A stretch of DNA of 5,103 bases from positions 1-5,103 of the forward strand of contig CANJPN010000481.1 in the NCBI GenBank assembly GCA_947475855.1. The letters are read 5' to 3'. The notes beneath the pieces are model-generated. The model was not told the DNA's origin and searched no databases. It was given only the letters and a program-made list of their open reading frames with translations. Positions 1 through 5,103 of this stretch are shown here, piece after piece. Each line of letters starts with the position of its first letter. The first letter of the stretch is position 1. Source of the stretch: Bradyrhizobiaceae bacterium. Its GTDB lineage: Bacteria; Pseudomonadota; Alphaproteobacteria; Rhizobiales; Hyphomicrobiaceae. Made by a program: the position numbers and the translations under genes.

Positions 1-176
1 AACAGTTCGAGGCTTGGTTGGACGTGTCGTCGGGCCGGTCGACCGAGGCGGAGGCGATAATCGCCGAGGGCGTGGCGGACGACTTCCTGGAGATCGCCGA
101 GGTGTCGACGGCTCTCAACAATGTTCATAACGACGCCCCCGAAGTTCAAGAAATCGTTGACAAAATGCTTCTTTAA
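1..176 (+). CDS. C-terminal end of an unrecognised acidic protein (partial)
   Basis: The 5' part of this gene lies outside the window. The frame whose first complete codon begins at base 3 is open from the window edge to a TAA at 174-176, giving 57 residues that end in VQEIVDKMLL. Codons in this frame have the strong third-position G/C bias of the other genes here, while the other two forward frames hit stops (TAA at 58-60 and near 128-130), so the frame choice is well supported. The visible tail is strongly acidic: about 14 Asp/Glu against one Arg and one Lys. It looks largely helical, with no membrane segment and no motif I recognise. A second TAA follows one base after the stop. I cannot assign a function. 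The 268-base gap to the next gene argues against tight coupling with it. Confidence 0.75.
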   Translation, partial: QFEAWLDVSSGRSTEAEAIIAEGVADDFLEIAEVSTALNNVHNDAPEVQEIVDKMLL

Positions 177-444
177 CTAAGATGATAGAGAAAGGGTGTT
201 GGGAATTAGGGATACGAATCGGCACCGATGGTCGCGGCGTTGACCAAAGTTCGCAGATCACGGCGTGGCTGGCTCGATTCATGCTTGAGAAGACGATATT
301 GTGCCGCAGTCAACACCTTGCCGTGTTTCAATGTCTAGTCTGTCGGCGAGGGTGTTCTCGGCACATGCAGCTTCGCGCGATGCGGGCATGAGGCTGTGCA
401 GGCGGCGAGATTGAAGCGCGGGCAGCGCTAACCAGGGACTGGTC
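177..444. other. Non-coding spacer upstream of the Clp_N/coiled-coil gene
   Basis: This 268-base spacer separates the first stop codon from the ATG at 445. It contains a perfect 5-bp inverted repeat, ATCGG-CA-CCGAT, at 218-229. It also has two GANTC sites (216-220 and 276-280), the sequence methylated by CcrM in many alphaproteobacteria, but two is about what chance would give. TTGACC at 240-245 resembles a -35 box but has no -10 box at suitable spacing, and I found no convincing sigma70 pair elsewhere. No hairpin followed by a T-run is visible after the upstream stop. An ATG-started 69-codon frame at 182-391 lacks a ribosome binding site and coding-like composition, so it is not called. Confidence 0.6.
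218..229. repeat. Short perfect palindrome ATCGG-CA-CCGAT
   Basis: The two 5-base arms are exact reverse complements separated by two bases. The 2-base gap is too small for a stable RNA hairpin loop, so a small operator-like site is the likelier reading if it means anything. It lies about 215 bases upstream of the ATG at 445. An inverted repeat this short can occur by chance. Confidence 0.25.
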
Positions 445-2598
445 ATGGCCTATAGAGGTGACGATCTCGACTTGCGGACGCCGCAGTCGTGGAGCAGCGC
501 GGGCCGCGAGGCGAGCGTCGGCGAGCAGGCGAACTGGTGGACCCGTACCGCCGTATACAAAGGTGGACGTGCGGATCCAATCTGGGTCGACGACTATGTC
601 ATGGCCTGCTGCAATCATGCTTACGACCTCGCTTTGGCGCATCGAGCGCCGGAAGTGCGGCTCGAACATCTTATAAACGCGCTGACGCTCAATGAGCATG
701 CAGCGCAGGTTCTGGAGGCTCGCGGTCTCAGCGTCGCCTCGCTGCGCCGGGAGAGTGGGGCTGCAATCGCCAACGACATTCCTGCCACGACGTCGTCGGC
801 GTTACCGAAGCGCTCGGAAGGCATGGAAGAGGCTCTGCGGCTTGCCGCCGATCACGCCTATCCGCGCCGGACACCGGTGACGGTCGACGATATCCTGCAC
901 GTGCTGTTCGACATGAAGCGCGATTTGCCTGGCCTGCAACTGTTGCACCGGCACGCGAACGTCTGGAGTGGAAATGGCCGTAACGGGTCTGATCACAGAC
1001 CGTCCGATCTGCGTCTCGACCCCTTGCCACATCTCAGCCGGCCACAGCCAGCTCAGCGGTCCCGTTACAGCCAGTCGGGCGCGCAAGATTATTATGGCGC
1101 ATCAACGTCGCGTGATGCATTGCCACCGGTTCGTGAGCCGCTGCGCGACACGCGCCCCATAGCGCGCGAGCCGCAGCCGACGACGGTTGTCGACAGCTTC
1201 CAGGATGCACGCATCGATTCGCTGGAGCGTGCGGTGCGCGATCTGGGTGTCGATCTCGCGGATGACCGCAAAACCATTCGGTCACTGGTCGGCGATCTGC
1301 AACGGACGACGGCCGCGCAGGCGGACGATACGGGCCGGTTCAGGGGTGGGCTCACAGAAAGGCTCGCCGCGCTCGAGGATTCCGTCGTGAGGTCGCGCAG
1401 CGAGGCGGCTCAGCTTCCTGGCGCGGTGCTGGACAGGATCGACATGATCGAGCGGATGATTGATCAACGGCTGGCCGATGCCGGACGGAACCAGTCGATT
1501 TCGCCGATCGTTCTCGATCGGATCGCGGGCATCGAACGGATGATCGAAAGGCTGGCGAACGATCCCTCGGCGCCGGCTAGTGGCCCGTCGCCGGCGCTGC
1601 TCGACCGGTTGGCTGGAATCGAGCGCGGGCTCGATGGGCGTCTTGCAGATATCGGGCGGGCAACGGCGATTCTCGCCGACCGTCTGCAATCGGTGGAGCA
1701 GACATCGCAACGGCCTGTCGAGGCAACGCTGTCGCCGCTGGTGTCGCAGCGGCTGGAAGCCATCACGAGCTTTGGCGGCAAGGTCGAGACACTGGAGCGT
1801 ACGTTCCAACTCATTCTCGACCGGATGACCGGCCTAGAGCGCAAGCTCGCGGATTCGCAAGAGAAGCAAGTCAAAGTGGATTTCACGAGTGTCGAACACC
1901 GACTTGGCGAGATCGAGAGCAGCGTCAAGACGTCTGTCGAACAGAGCCTCGAAATGGGCCCCGTGACGGAATTGCTGTCGGGCATCGAGGTGAGGGTGGC
2001 GGGGCTCGAGCGAACGCTCGACAATCGCGCTTCGGAGACCGGGCGGACGGTTTCCTTCATCGGCGAACGGCTGCGCTCGTTCGAGGAGACGATGGGCGGC
2101 CAGAAGGGCCAGACTATCGACCGGCTGGATCAGATAGAGCGTTCGCTGTCGGCGTACGCAGAGACCAGCGTTACGGCGCGCGGGTCATACGAGAATGATC
2201 TGGGCGAGGTGCATGAAGCGCTGTTGAAGCTCAATGCGAACCAGCAGACGTTGGCGGGCGCTCTCGATCAGTGGCGGCTCGACAGCACGGGCGACCTGAG
2301 CGTCATCAACAATCGTCTGAAGGCGGTCGAGGAGACCGACCAGAAGAATCTGCCGCAGATCGAAAGCATGGCAGGGCAGATCGCTGCAATCCACTCGGCA
2401 CTGGCCAAGCGCGCGGTTCGCAAGAAAACGTTCCTCACGTGGCTGTTCGGCACCGACGAGTGGTATTCGTCTAGCTACGACACAATATCTTGGCGCGAAC
2501 GGCAGATCGATTCTGGTGCGATGCGAACAACCGAAGCCGTTGTTATCCAGCAGCGGCCAACACCACCCGCACCGCCGCCATCGATGGCGCGCCGGTAG
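445..2598 (+). CDS. Clp_N-domain protein with long coiled coil, no ATPase module
   Basis: This 717-residue protein is probably cytoplasmic: no signal peptide or membrane helix is visible. Residues about 50-170 form a double Clp_N repeat close in pattern to the ClpA N-domain. Repeat one carries VRLEHLINAL then VLEARGLSVASLRRE, like ClpA's TVEHLLLAL and ALEACSVDLVALRQE. Repeat two carries EEALRLAADHA and VTVDDILHVLF. In Clp ATPases this domain binds adaptors and substrates. No Walker A or B motif or AAA+ module follows. Instead there is a Pro/Arg/Ser-rich linker (about 171-250), a coiled coil (about 251-655) with repeated LDRxxxIER units, a basic patch RAVRKK, the segment FLTWLFGTDEWY (663-674), and a PTPPAPPP tail. 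An AGGGA at 434-438 sits six bases before the ATG, and an in-frame stop at 412-414 leaves no earlier ATG. I infer a scaffold or adaptor that uses the Clp_N fold for binding; the gene has no name I recognise. Confidence 0.88.
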   Translation: MAYRGDDLDLRTPQSWSSAGREASVGEQANWWTRTAVYKGGRADPIWVDDYVMACCNHAYDLALAHRAPEVRLEHLINALTLNEHAAQVLEARGLSVASLRRESGAAIANDIPATTSSALPKRSEGMEEALRLAADHAYPRRTPVTVDDILHVLFDMKRDLPGLQLLHRHANVWSGNGRNGSDHRPSDLRLDPLPHLSRPQPAQRSRYSQSGAQDYYGASTSRDALPPVREPLRDTRPIAREPQPTTVVDSFQDARIDSLERAVRDLGVDLADDRKTIRSLVGDLQRTTAAQADDTGRFRGGLTERLAALEDSVVRSRSEAAQLPGAVLDRIDMIERMIDQRLADAGRNQSISPIVLDRIAGIERMIERLANDPSAPASGPSPALLDRLAGIERGLDGRLADIGRATAILADRLQSVEQTSQRPVEATLSPLVSQRLEAITSFGGKVETLERTFQLILDRMTGLERKLADSQEKQVKVDFTSVEHRLGEIESSVKTSVEQSLEMGPVTELLSGIEVRVAGLERTLDNRASETGRTVSFIGERLRSFEETMGGQKGQTIDRLDQIERSLSAYAETSVTARGSYENDLGEVHEALLKLNANQQTLAGALDQWRLDSTGDLSVINNRLKAVEETDQKNLPQIESMAGQIAAIHSALAKRAVRKKTFLTWLFGTDEWYSSSYDTISWRERQIDSGAMRTTEAVVIQQRPTPPAPPPSMARR
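1429..2154 (+). repeat. Coding repeats of an LDRxxxIER coiled-coil unit
   Basis: Within the coiled-coil protein, a degenerate unit of the form (L/I)DRhxx(I/L)ERxh recurs. Instances are LDRIDMIERMIDQRLAD (residues 329-345), LDRIAGIERMIERLAND (357-373), LDRLAGIERGLDGRLAD (386-402), LDRMTGLERKLAD (458-470) and IDRLDQIERSL (558-568). A related form, VRVAGLERTLDNR, lies at 516-528. The first three copies are spaced 28-29 residues apart, which is compatible with four heptads, and their DNA is still visibly similar. This suggests the rod grew by internal duplication. The unit resembles the repeats of other alphaproteobacterial structural coiled coils and gives no enzymatic clue. Confidence 0.7.
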
Positions 2599-2635
2599 CG
2601 ATTGGCGCTGTTTCTCTGATCCAATACTGGAATTG

Positions 2636-2663
2636 TCGGGCGTCGTGTCACAGCGGCGCCCGA
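2636..2663 (+). terminator. Inverted repeat TCGGGCG/CGCCCGA, possible hairpin or weak terminator
   Basis: Two perfect 7-base arms (2636-2642 and 2657-2663), nearly all G/C, flank a 14-base loop 37 bases after the coiled-coil gene's stop. The transcript could form a stable stem. The sequence after the stem (ATCCGTTGATG) has no T-run, so it is not a classic intrinsic terminator. It could serve as a 3'-end stabilising or partial termination structure between the two genes. Confidence 0.35.
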
Positions 2664-2668
2664 ATCCG

Positions 2669-2697
2669 TTGATGAATGGCTCGCTGTGCCCGATAAG
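2669..2697 (+). promoter_or_regulatory. Weak sigma70-like promoter candidate
   Basis: TTGATG (2669-2674) and GATAAG (2692-2697) are 17 bases apart. Each matches four of six consensus bases, but the -10 box lacks its important final T. Transcription from here would start near 2704 and give a leader of about 110 bases before the ATG at 2817. The position just after the inverted repeat is sensible for an internal promoter, but a pair this weak can arise by chance. Confidence 0.22.
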
Positions 2698-2711
2698 AGA
2701 GGTTGCGTGGT

Positions 2712-2800
2712 GATTGCCGGCGGATTATCAATCTGAGGTGGCCGGTTCGGGGGGATTGCACCATCGGGGGAGCGCGTTGGGTGCTCTCGGCGGGGATTGC
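2712..2800 (+). repeat. GATTGC core repeated three times at 42 and 41 bases
   Basis: GATTGC occurs at 2712-2717, 2754-2759 and 2795-2800. The last two extend to an exact 10-base match, GGGGATTGCA (2751-2760 and 2792-2801). The start-to-start distances of 42 and 41 bases are close to four helical turns, so all three would face the same side of DNA. The flanks do not otherwise align, so this is not a longer tandem duplication. Confidence 0.3.
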
Positions 2801-2805
2801 AGGGG
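2766..2805 (+). promoter_or_regulatory. Two ribosome-binding candidates giving alternative starts
   Basis: GGGGGAG at 2766-2772 lies eight bases before an in-frame GTG at 2781. AGGGG at 2801-2805 lies eleven bases before the ATG at 2817. The first has the better spacing; the second serves the better codon and the more typical N-terminus (MSIESDGSG). Choosing the GTG would add 12 residues and would not alter the membrane topology. Confidence 0.4.
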
Positions 2806-2816
2806 CACGGTCTGGT

Positions 2817-4208
2817 ATGAGTATCGAATCCGACGGTTCCGGCCGTTCCGATGACATCGTCGTAATCAAACAACTTCTGCAAAAGCTGGAGGAAGCCGCT
2901 TCGCGCGACGCCGAGACGCCGCGCGACGGGCTTCAGTTGGCGGAGAGTGCGGGCAACGCGATCGGGGATGAGCCGGTTCGTGAAGGCCCGCCGTTGCTCG
3001 TGCTCAGATCGAGTCGCGGCGCGCCGTCCCCAAACGCAGCGCCGCCGACAGTTGGCGAAGCTTCAATTGGGCAGGGGAATCCAGAGTTTTCCCGGTCCGC
3101 GATTTCGATAGATGTCCCCGGGAATGATGCAGCGTCGGCAACGGCGCCGATTAAACCGCTACCTGTGAAACGCAGGCCCGGTGTCGCGGTGGCTGGCATG
3201 TCTTTCGCGCTTGGAATCATTGCGGCTGCTGGGCTGATCGTCGCGTTTGATCCGTTCGGCCAGCGTGATCGCGGTGCAGTGGGCGCGCGCGCTCCTTTAC
3301 CTGAATTGTCATCGGTTTCGACGGGGCCGTCACCGGGAACGGCCGAACAGCCCTTGAGGAATTCAGCGGCTGAGCGTGCGGGGGAGGTGGGCGAGGGCCA
3401 GGGCAGGCGAGCGTCAACCGACAATGCATCTGCGGGCGCAAGGACCGATATGACCGCCTCGGGCGGTCCAGCCAATATCAGTCCGGCGGACGTCGAAACC
3501 AAGCGCGAGCCGGCGAAGCAGGTTGTCGCTGGTGCGACGGATTTGGCGCAGTCGGCCTCAGCAAGCGACAAGATCGGATTGCGGGTTGCTTCTCGGATCG
3601 AGCTGAAGGCCGGCGAACGGAGGTCCATCGATGTGCGCGTGGACGCTCAACCCAGCGAGGCTCAACGACTTCTCGTTGTGTTCCGGCAGGTGCCTGCCTG
3701 GATGACATTCTCGAAGGGTGGGGCAATCGGTAACGATATCTGGTTGTTGCCAGCGCAGCAGGTTGGCGATCTGGAGGTCGAGGTCAACGAAGGCGTGAAT
3801 GGCGCGGCGGACGTGAAGGTGCAGCTCGCCAAAGTCGACGGGAGCATTCTGTCGGAAACGAGTGTTTCGTTCGTCGCCAATTCGCCGATCTTGGCTCCTG
3901 CCACGGCTGGCGTCGCTTCATCAGCGGGTAGCGAAGCAACGATCCTGAGGCTGCAGGCGCGTGGAGAGCTGCTGCTCGATACCGGAGAGGTCGAGGCTGC
4001 CCGGACGCTGCTGCGGACGGCGGCCGAGTCCGGCAGTGTCGCTGCTGCGCTGCGGCTCGCAGAAACGTATGATCCAGCCGAGGTCCAACGCCTCGGCATG
4101 GCTGACCGGTCGGCCGATCTCGGTCAGGCGGTTCGCTGGTATGAGCATGCGCAAGCGTTGGGCTCGCCGGTGGCGGCGGCACGGCTCGTCGCTCTCGGGC
4201 GGCGGTGA
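2817..4208 (+). CDS. Single-pass membrane protein with periplasmic beta domain and Sel1-like repeats
   Basis: This is a 463-residue protein from the ATG; GTG 2781 would give 475 residues, and the frame is open up to TTG 2703. Residues 1-121 are polar, with a short helix (IVVIKQLLQKLEEAA) and a disordered Pro/Ala/Ser stretch ending in the basic KRRP. A transmembrane helix follows at about 122-144 (GMSFALGIIAAAGLIVAF). Basic residues before it predict a cytoplasmic N-terminus and a periplasmic remainder. Residues about 145-250 are a low-complexity linker. Residues about 254-355 look beta-rich, with VPAWMTFSKGGAIGNDIWLL followed by alternating strands, recalling the hemolysin/VCBS-type repeats of secreted proteins. 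Residues about 374-463 are paired helices of Sel1/TPR type, with ARTLLRTAAESG, LRLAETYDP and AVRWYEHAQALGSPVAAARL. Sel1 repeats mediate protein-protein contacts. Its stop is five bases before the next ATG, so the two are probably co-translated. The likely role is a periplasmic scaffold; partner unknown. Confidence 0.85.
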   Translation: MSIESDGSGRSDDIVVIKQLLQKLEEAASRDAETPRDGLQLAESAGNAIGDEPVREGPPLLVLRSSRGAPSPNAAPPTVGEASIGQGNPEFSRSAISIDVPGNDAASATAPIKPLPVKRRPGVAVAGMSFALGIIAAAGLIVAFDPFGQRDRGAVGARAPLPELSSVSTGPSPGTAEQPLRNSAAERAGEVGEGQGRRASTDNASAGARTDMTASGGPANISPADVETKREPAKQVVAGATDLAQSASASDKIGLRVASRIELKAGERRSIDVRVDAQPSEAQRLLVVFRQVPAWMTFSKGGAIGNDIWLLPAQQVGDLEVEVNEGVNGAADVKVQLAKVDGSILSETSVSFVANSPILAPATAGVASSAGSEATILRLQARGELLLDTGEVEAARTLLRTAAESGSVAAALRLAETYDPAEVQRLGMADRSADLGQAVRWYEHAQALGSPVAAARLVALGRR

Positions 4209-4213
4209 TCGAC

Positions 4214-5103
4214 ATGATGGGCTGCCGTCATTTTTCCAGTGCGTTGGCGGCGCTGCTGCTGGTCGCGCTCGCGTGGGCGGGTGTCAGCGGCGCGGCCCAA
4301 GCGCAACAGCCGGGCGCTGCAGATCGTGGGCCTTCCGGCACGCCGCTGCGATCGCTCAATGTAGGGTTTGTGCGACACGCGGTGGGCGCATGGGCCGGCA
4401 AGATCGGCGACGGCAGTTTCGACATGGCGACCGGGCGCACGATCCGCTGGTTTCCACATGATACCGACTCTTCGCTGGCGGTGGCACTGTCGTCTGGGCG
4501 TGTCGACATCGGGCTGATCGGTATCAGCGTCGCAGCAGCTTCGATCGTGCGCGGGCTCGATCTCAAAATCTTCTCGGTGATCTGCGGGGCGGCCGAAAGT
4601 GAGGGACTGATGCTGGGCCCAAGCATCGCCTTCAAGCCGGGCGAGGCCAAGAGCCTGCATGGAAAGGTGATCGCTGTACCGTTCGGATCGACACCGCATT
4701 TCAGGCTGCTGGAAAGTCTGAAGCGATGGGGGGGGACACTCTCTGCAATCCGTGTGGTCAATTTGCAGACTCAACAGATGGCTCAAGCATGGTCACGCGG
4801 TGAGATCGATGCAGTTGTCGCTTCTCAACCGTTGATTTCGGAGCTCGACAAGCGGGGGCAGTTGGTGTCGCTGGCCAATGCAGGCGAGCATTCGAGCCTG
4901 CTCGTGTTCGCGGCGACAGGTGAGTTCGTGCAACAGCATACGGTTTTTCTGTCCCGTTTCATCGATGTCGTCGCGCGTGCCGATCATGTCAATGCAGGTC
5001 GAGGGGCGGGGTCTGCCGAGGGAAGTTCCGCATTTGCGCCGCTCTCCATGCTCACGGGCCTTACCGCGGGTGCGCTGGTTTCGGCGATGGAGCAATATCG
5101 TCC
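4214..5103 (+). CDS. TauA/NMT1-like periplasmic substrate-binding protein (3' end cut off)
   Basis: 296 codons are visible and the frame is still open at the window edge. A Sec signal peptide is clear: MMGCRHF, hydrophobic SSALAALLLVALAWAGV, and probable cleavage after AQA at residue 30. The mature part follows the TauA (taurine/aliphatic sulfonate) type 2 periplasmic-binding pattern. SGRVDIGLIGIS matches TauA's SGDVQIGNLGSS, KVIAVPFGSTPHFRLLESLKR matches KRIAVPFISTTHYSLLAALKH, and VVNLQTQQMAQAWSRGEIDA matches IVNLQPPAIIAAWQRGDIDG. The end, APLSMLTGLTAGALVSAM, corresponds to TauA's late LARLSGVPEG region, so little is missing. The usual YVWxP segment is replaced by VVASQP, so the ligand may differ from taurine. 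The start at 4214 (a second ATG follows at 4217) is five bases after the previous stop, with GGTGA overlapping that stop as the binding site. Permease and ATPase genes, if any, would lie beyond the window; the gene may instead be an orphan binding protein. Confidence 0.85.
   Translation, partial: MMGCRHFSSALAALLLVALAWAGVSGAAQAQQPGAADRGPSGTPLRSLNVGFVRHAVGAWAGKIGDGSFDMATGRTIRWFPHDTDSSLAVALSSGRVDIGLIGISVAAASIVRGLDLKIFSVICGAAESEGLMLGPSIAFKPGEAKSLHGKVIAVPFGSTPHFRLLESLKRWGGTLSAIRVVNLQTQQMAQAWSRGEIDAVVASQPLISELDKRGQLVSLANAGEHSSLLVFAATGEFVQQHTVFLSRFIDVVARADHVNAGRGAGSAEGSSAFAPLSMLTGLTAGALVSAMEQYR

Larger units (their letters stand above)
2599..2816. other. Spacer between coiled-coil gene and Sel1 membrane-protein gene
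   Basis: This 218-base spacer is long for an operon, so the downstream pair may have its own promoter. It holds a 7-bp inverted repeat (2636-2663), a weak sigma70-like pair (2669-2697) and three GATTGC cores at near-helical spacing (2712-2800), listed separately. The frame of the downstream gene stays open upstream to a TTG at 2703. The residues that this adds are rich in Arg, Cys, Trp and Gly and do not look like the protein that follows, so I treat most of it as untranslated leader. Confidence 0.55.

Noticed and set aside
240..268. TTGACC as a -35 promoter element
   Set aside because: No AT-rich -10 hexamer occurs 16-18 bases downstream; the region there reads GGCGTGGCT.
216..280. Two GANTC sites as CcrM-linked cell-cycle control
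   Set aside because: Two sites in this spacer is about chance expectation, and there is no recognisable CtrA or GcrA context.
182..391. ATG-started 69-codon frame in the first spacer
   Set aside because: There is no ribosome binding site before the ATG. The composition is unlike the other genes (many Cys, Arg and Trp, weak third-position bias), and there are no recognisable features.
361..399. Nested inverted repeat GCAC-ATGC...GCAT...GTGC
   Set aside because: The outer and inner arms are offset by a six-base bulge on one side, so the stem is weak and likely fortuitous.
1464..2060. 198-codon open frame on the minus strand
   Set aside because: It is a shadow of the coiled-coil coding region. 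The Ser/Arg-rich translation mirrors the repeated codons and has no convincing start signal.
2703..2816. TTG at 2703 as the start of the Sel1 membrane protein
   Set aside because: The added 38 residues are rich in Arg, Cys, Trp and Gly and unlike the remainder. GTG 2781 or ATG 2817 have plausible ribosome binding sites.
2933..3628. 231-codon open frame on the minus strand
   Set aside because: It lies wholly opposite the Sel1 membrane-protein gene, whose frame has clear domain structure. Long antisense frames are expected in GC-rich coding DNA, and its Ser/Pro/Ala-rich product shows no domain.
4124..4786. 220-codon open frame on the minus strand
   Set aside because: It spans the junction of two well-supported + strand genes and encodes an Arg/His/Cys-rich sequence with no family resemblance.

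Overview
This is a GC-rich stretch (roughly 60% G+C by eye) in which every supportable gene reads on the + strand. Codon use favours G or C at third positions. The protein styles suggest an alphaproteobacterium, most likely of the Hyphomicrobiales (Bradyrhizobium/Rhodopseudomonas/Methylobacterium type). They include Sel1-type repeats behind a single membrane anchor, a long coiled coil with an N-terminal Clp_N domain, and a TauA-like binding protein. The taxonomic call is an inference; no rRNA or other marker gene is present.

Layout: (1) positions 1-176 hold the last 57 codons of an unrecognised acidic protein. (2) 177-444 is a non-coding spacer with a small palindrome and no convincing promoter. 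(3) 445-2598 encodes a 717-residue protein with a double Clp_N (ClpA-like) domain but no AAA+ ATPase module. That domain is followed by a Pro/Arg/Ser-rich linker, a coiled coil of about 400 residues with a recurring LDRxxxIER motif, and a conserved-looking tail ending in a Pro-rich stretch. (4) 2599-2816 is a spacer with a strong inverted repeat, a weak sigma70-like promoter candidate and a core sequence repeated at helical spacing. (5) 2817-4208 encodes a single-pass membrane protein with a short cytoplasmic N-terminus, one transmembrane helix, a periplasmic beta-rich domain and C-terminal Sel1/TPR-like helices. (6) From 4214 to the window edge runs a secreted TauA/NMT1-family substrate-binding protein, five bases after the previous stop and so probably translationally coupled to it. 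Its far C-terminus is missing.

How they may work together (inference): the last two genes very likely form one transcription unit that puts a membrane-anchored Sel1 protein and a periplasmic solute-binding protein in the same compartment. The Clp_N/coiled-coil gene upstream is co-oriented and could supply a cytoplasmic partner, but the 218-base spacer between it and the Sel1 gene may hold its own promoter. The set does not match a system I can name. The points most worth a second look are the ATPase-less Clp_N/coiled-coil architecture, and a TauA-like protein paired with a scaffold-type protein rather than, in the visible part, with permease and ATPase genes. No RNA genes, mobile elements, CRISPR arrays or origins were seen.
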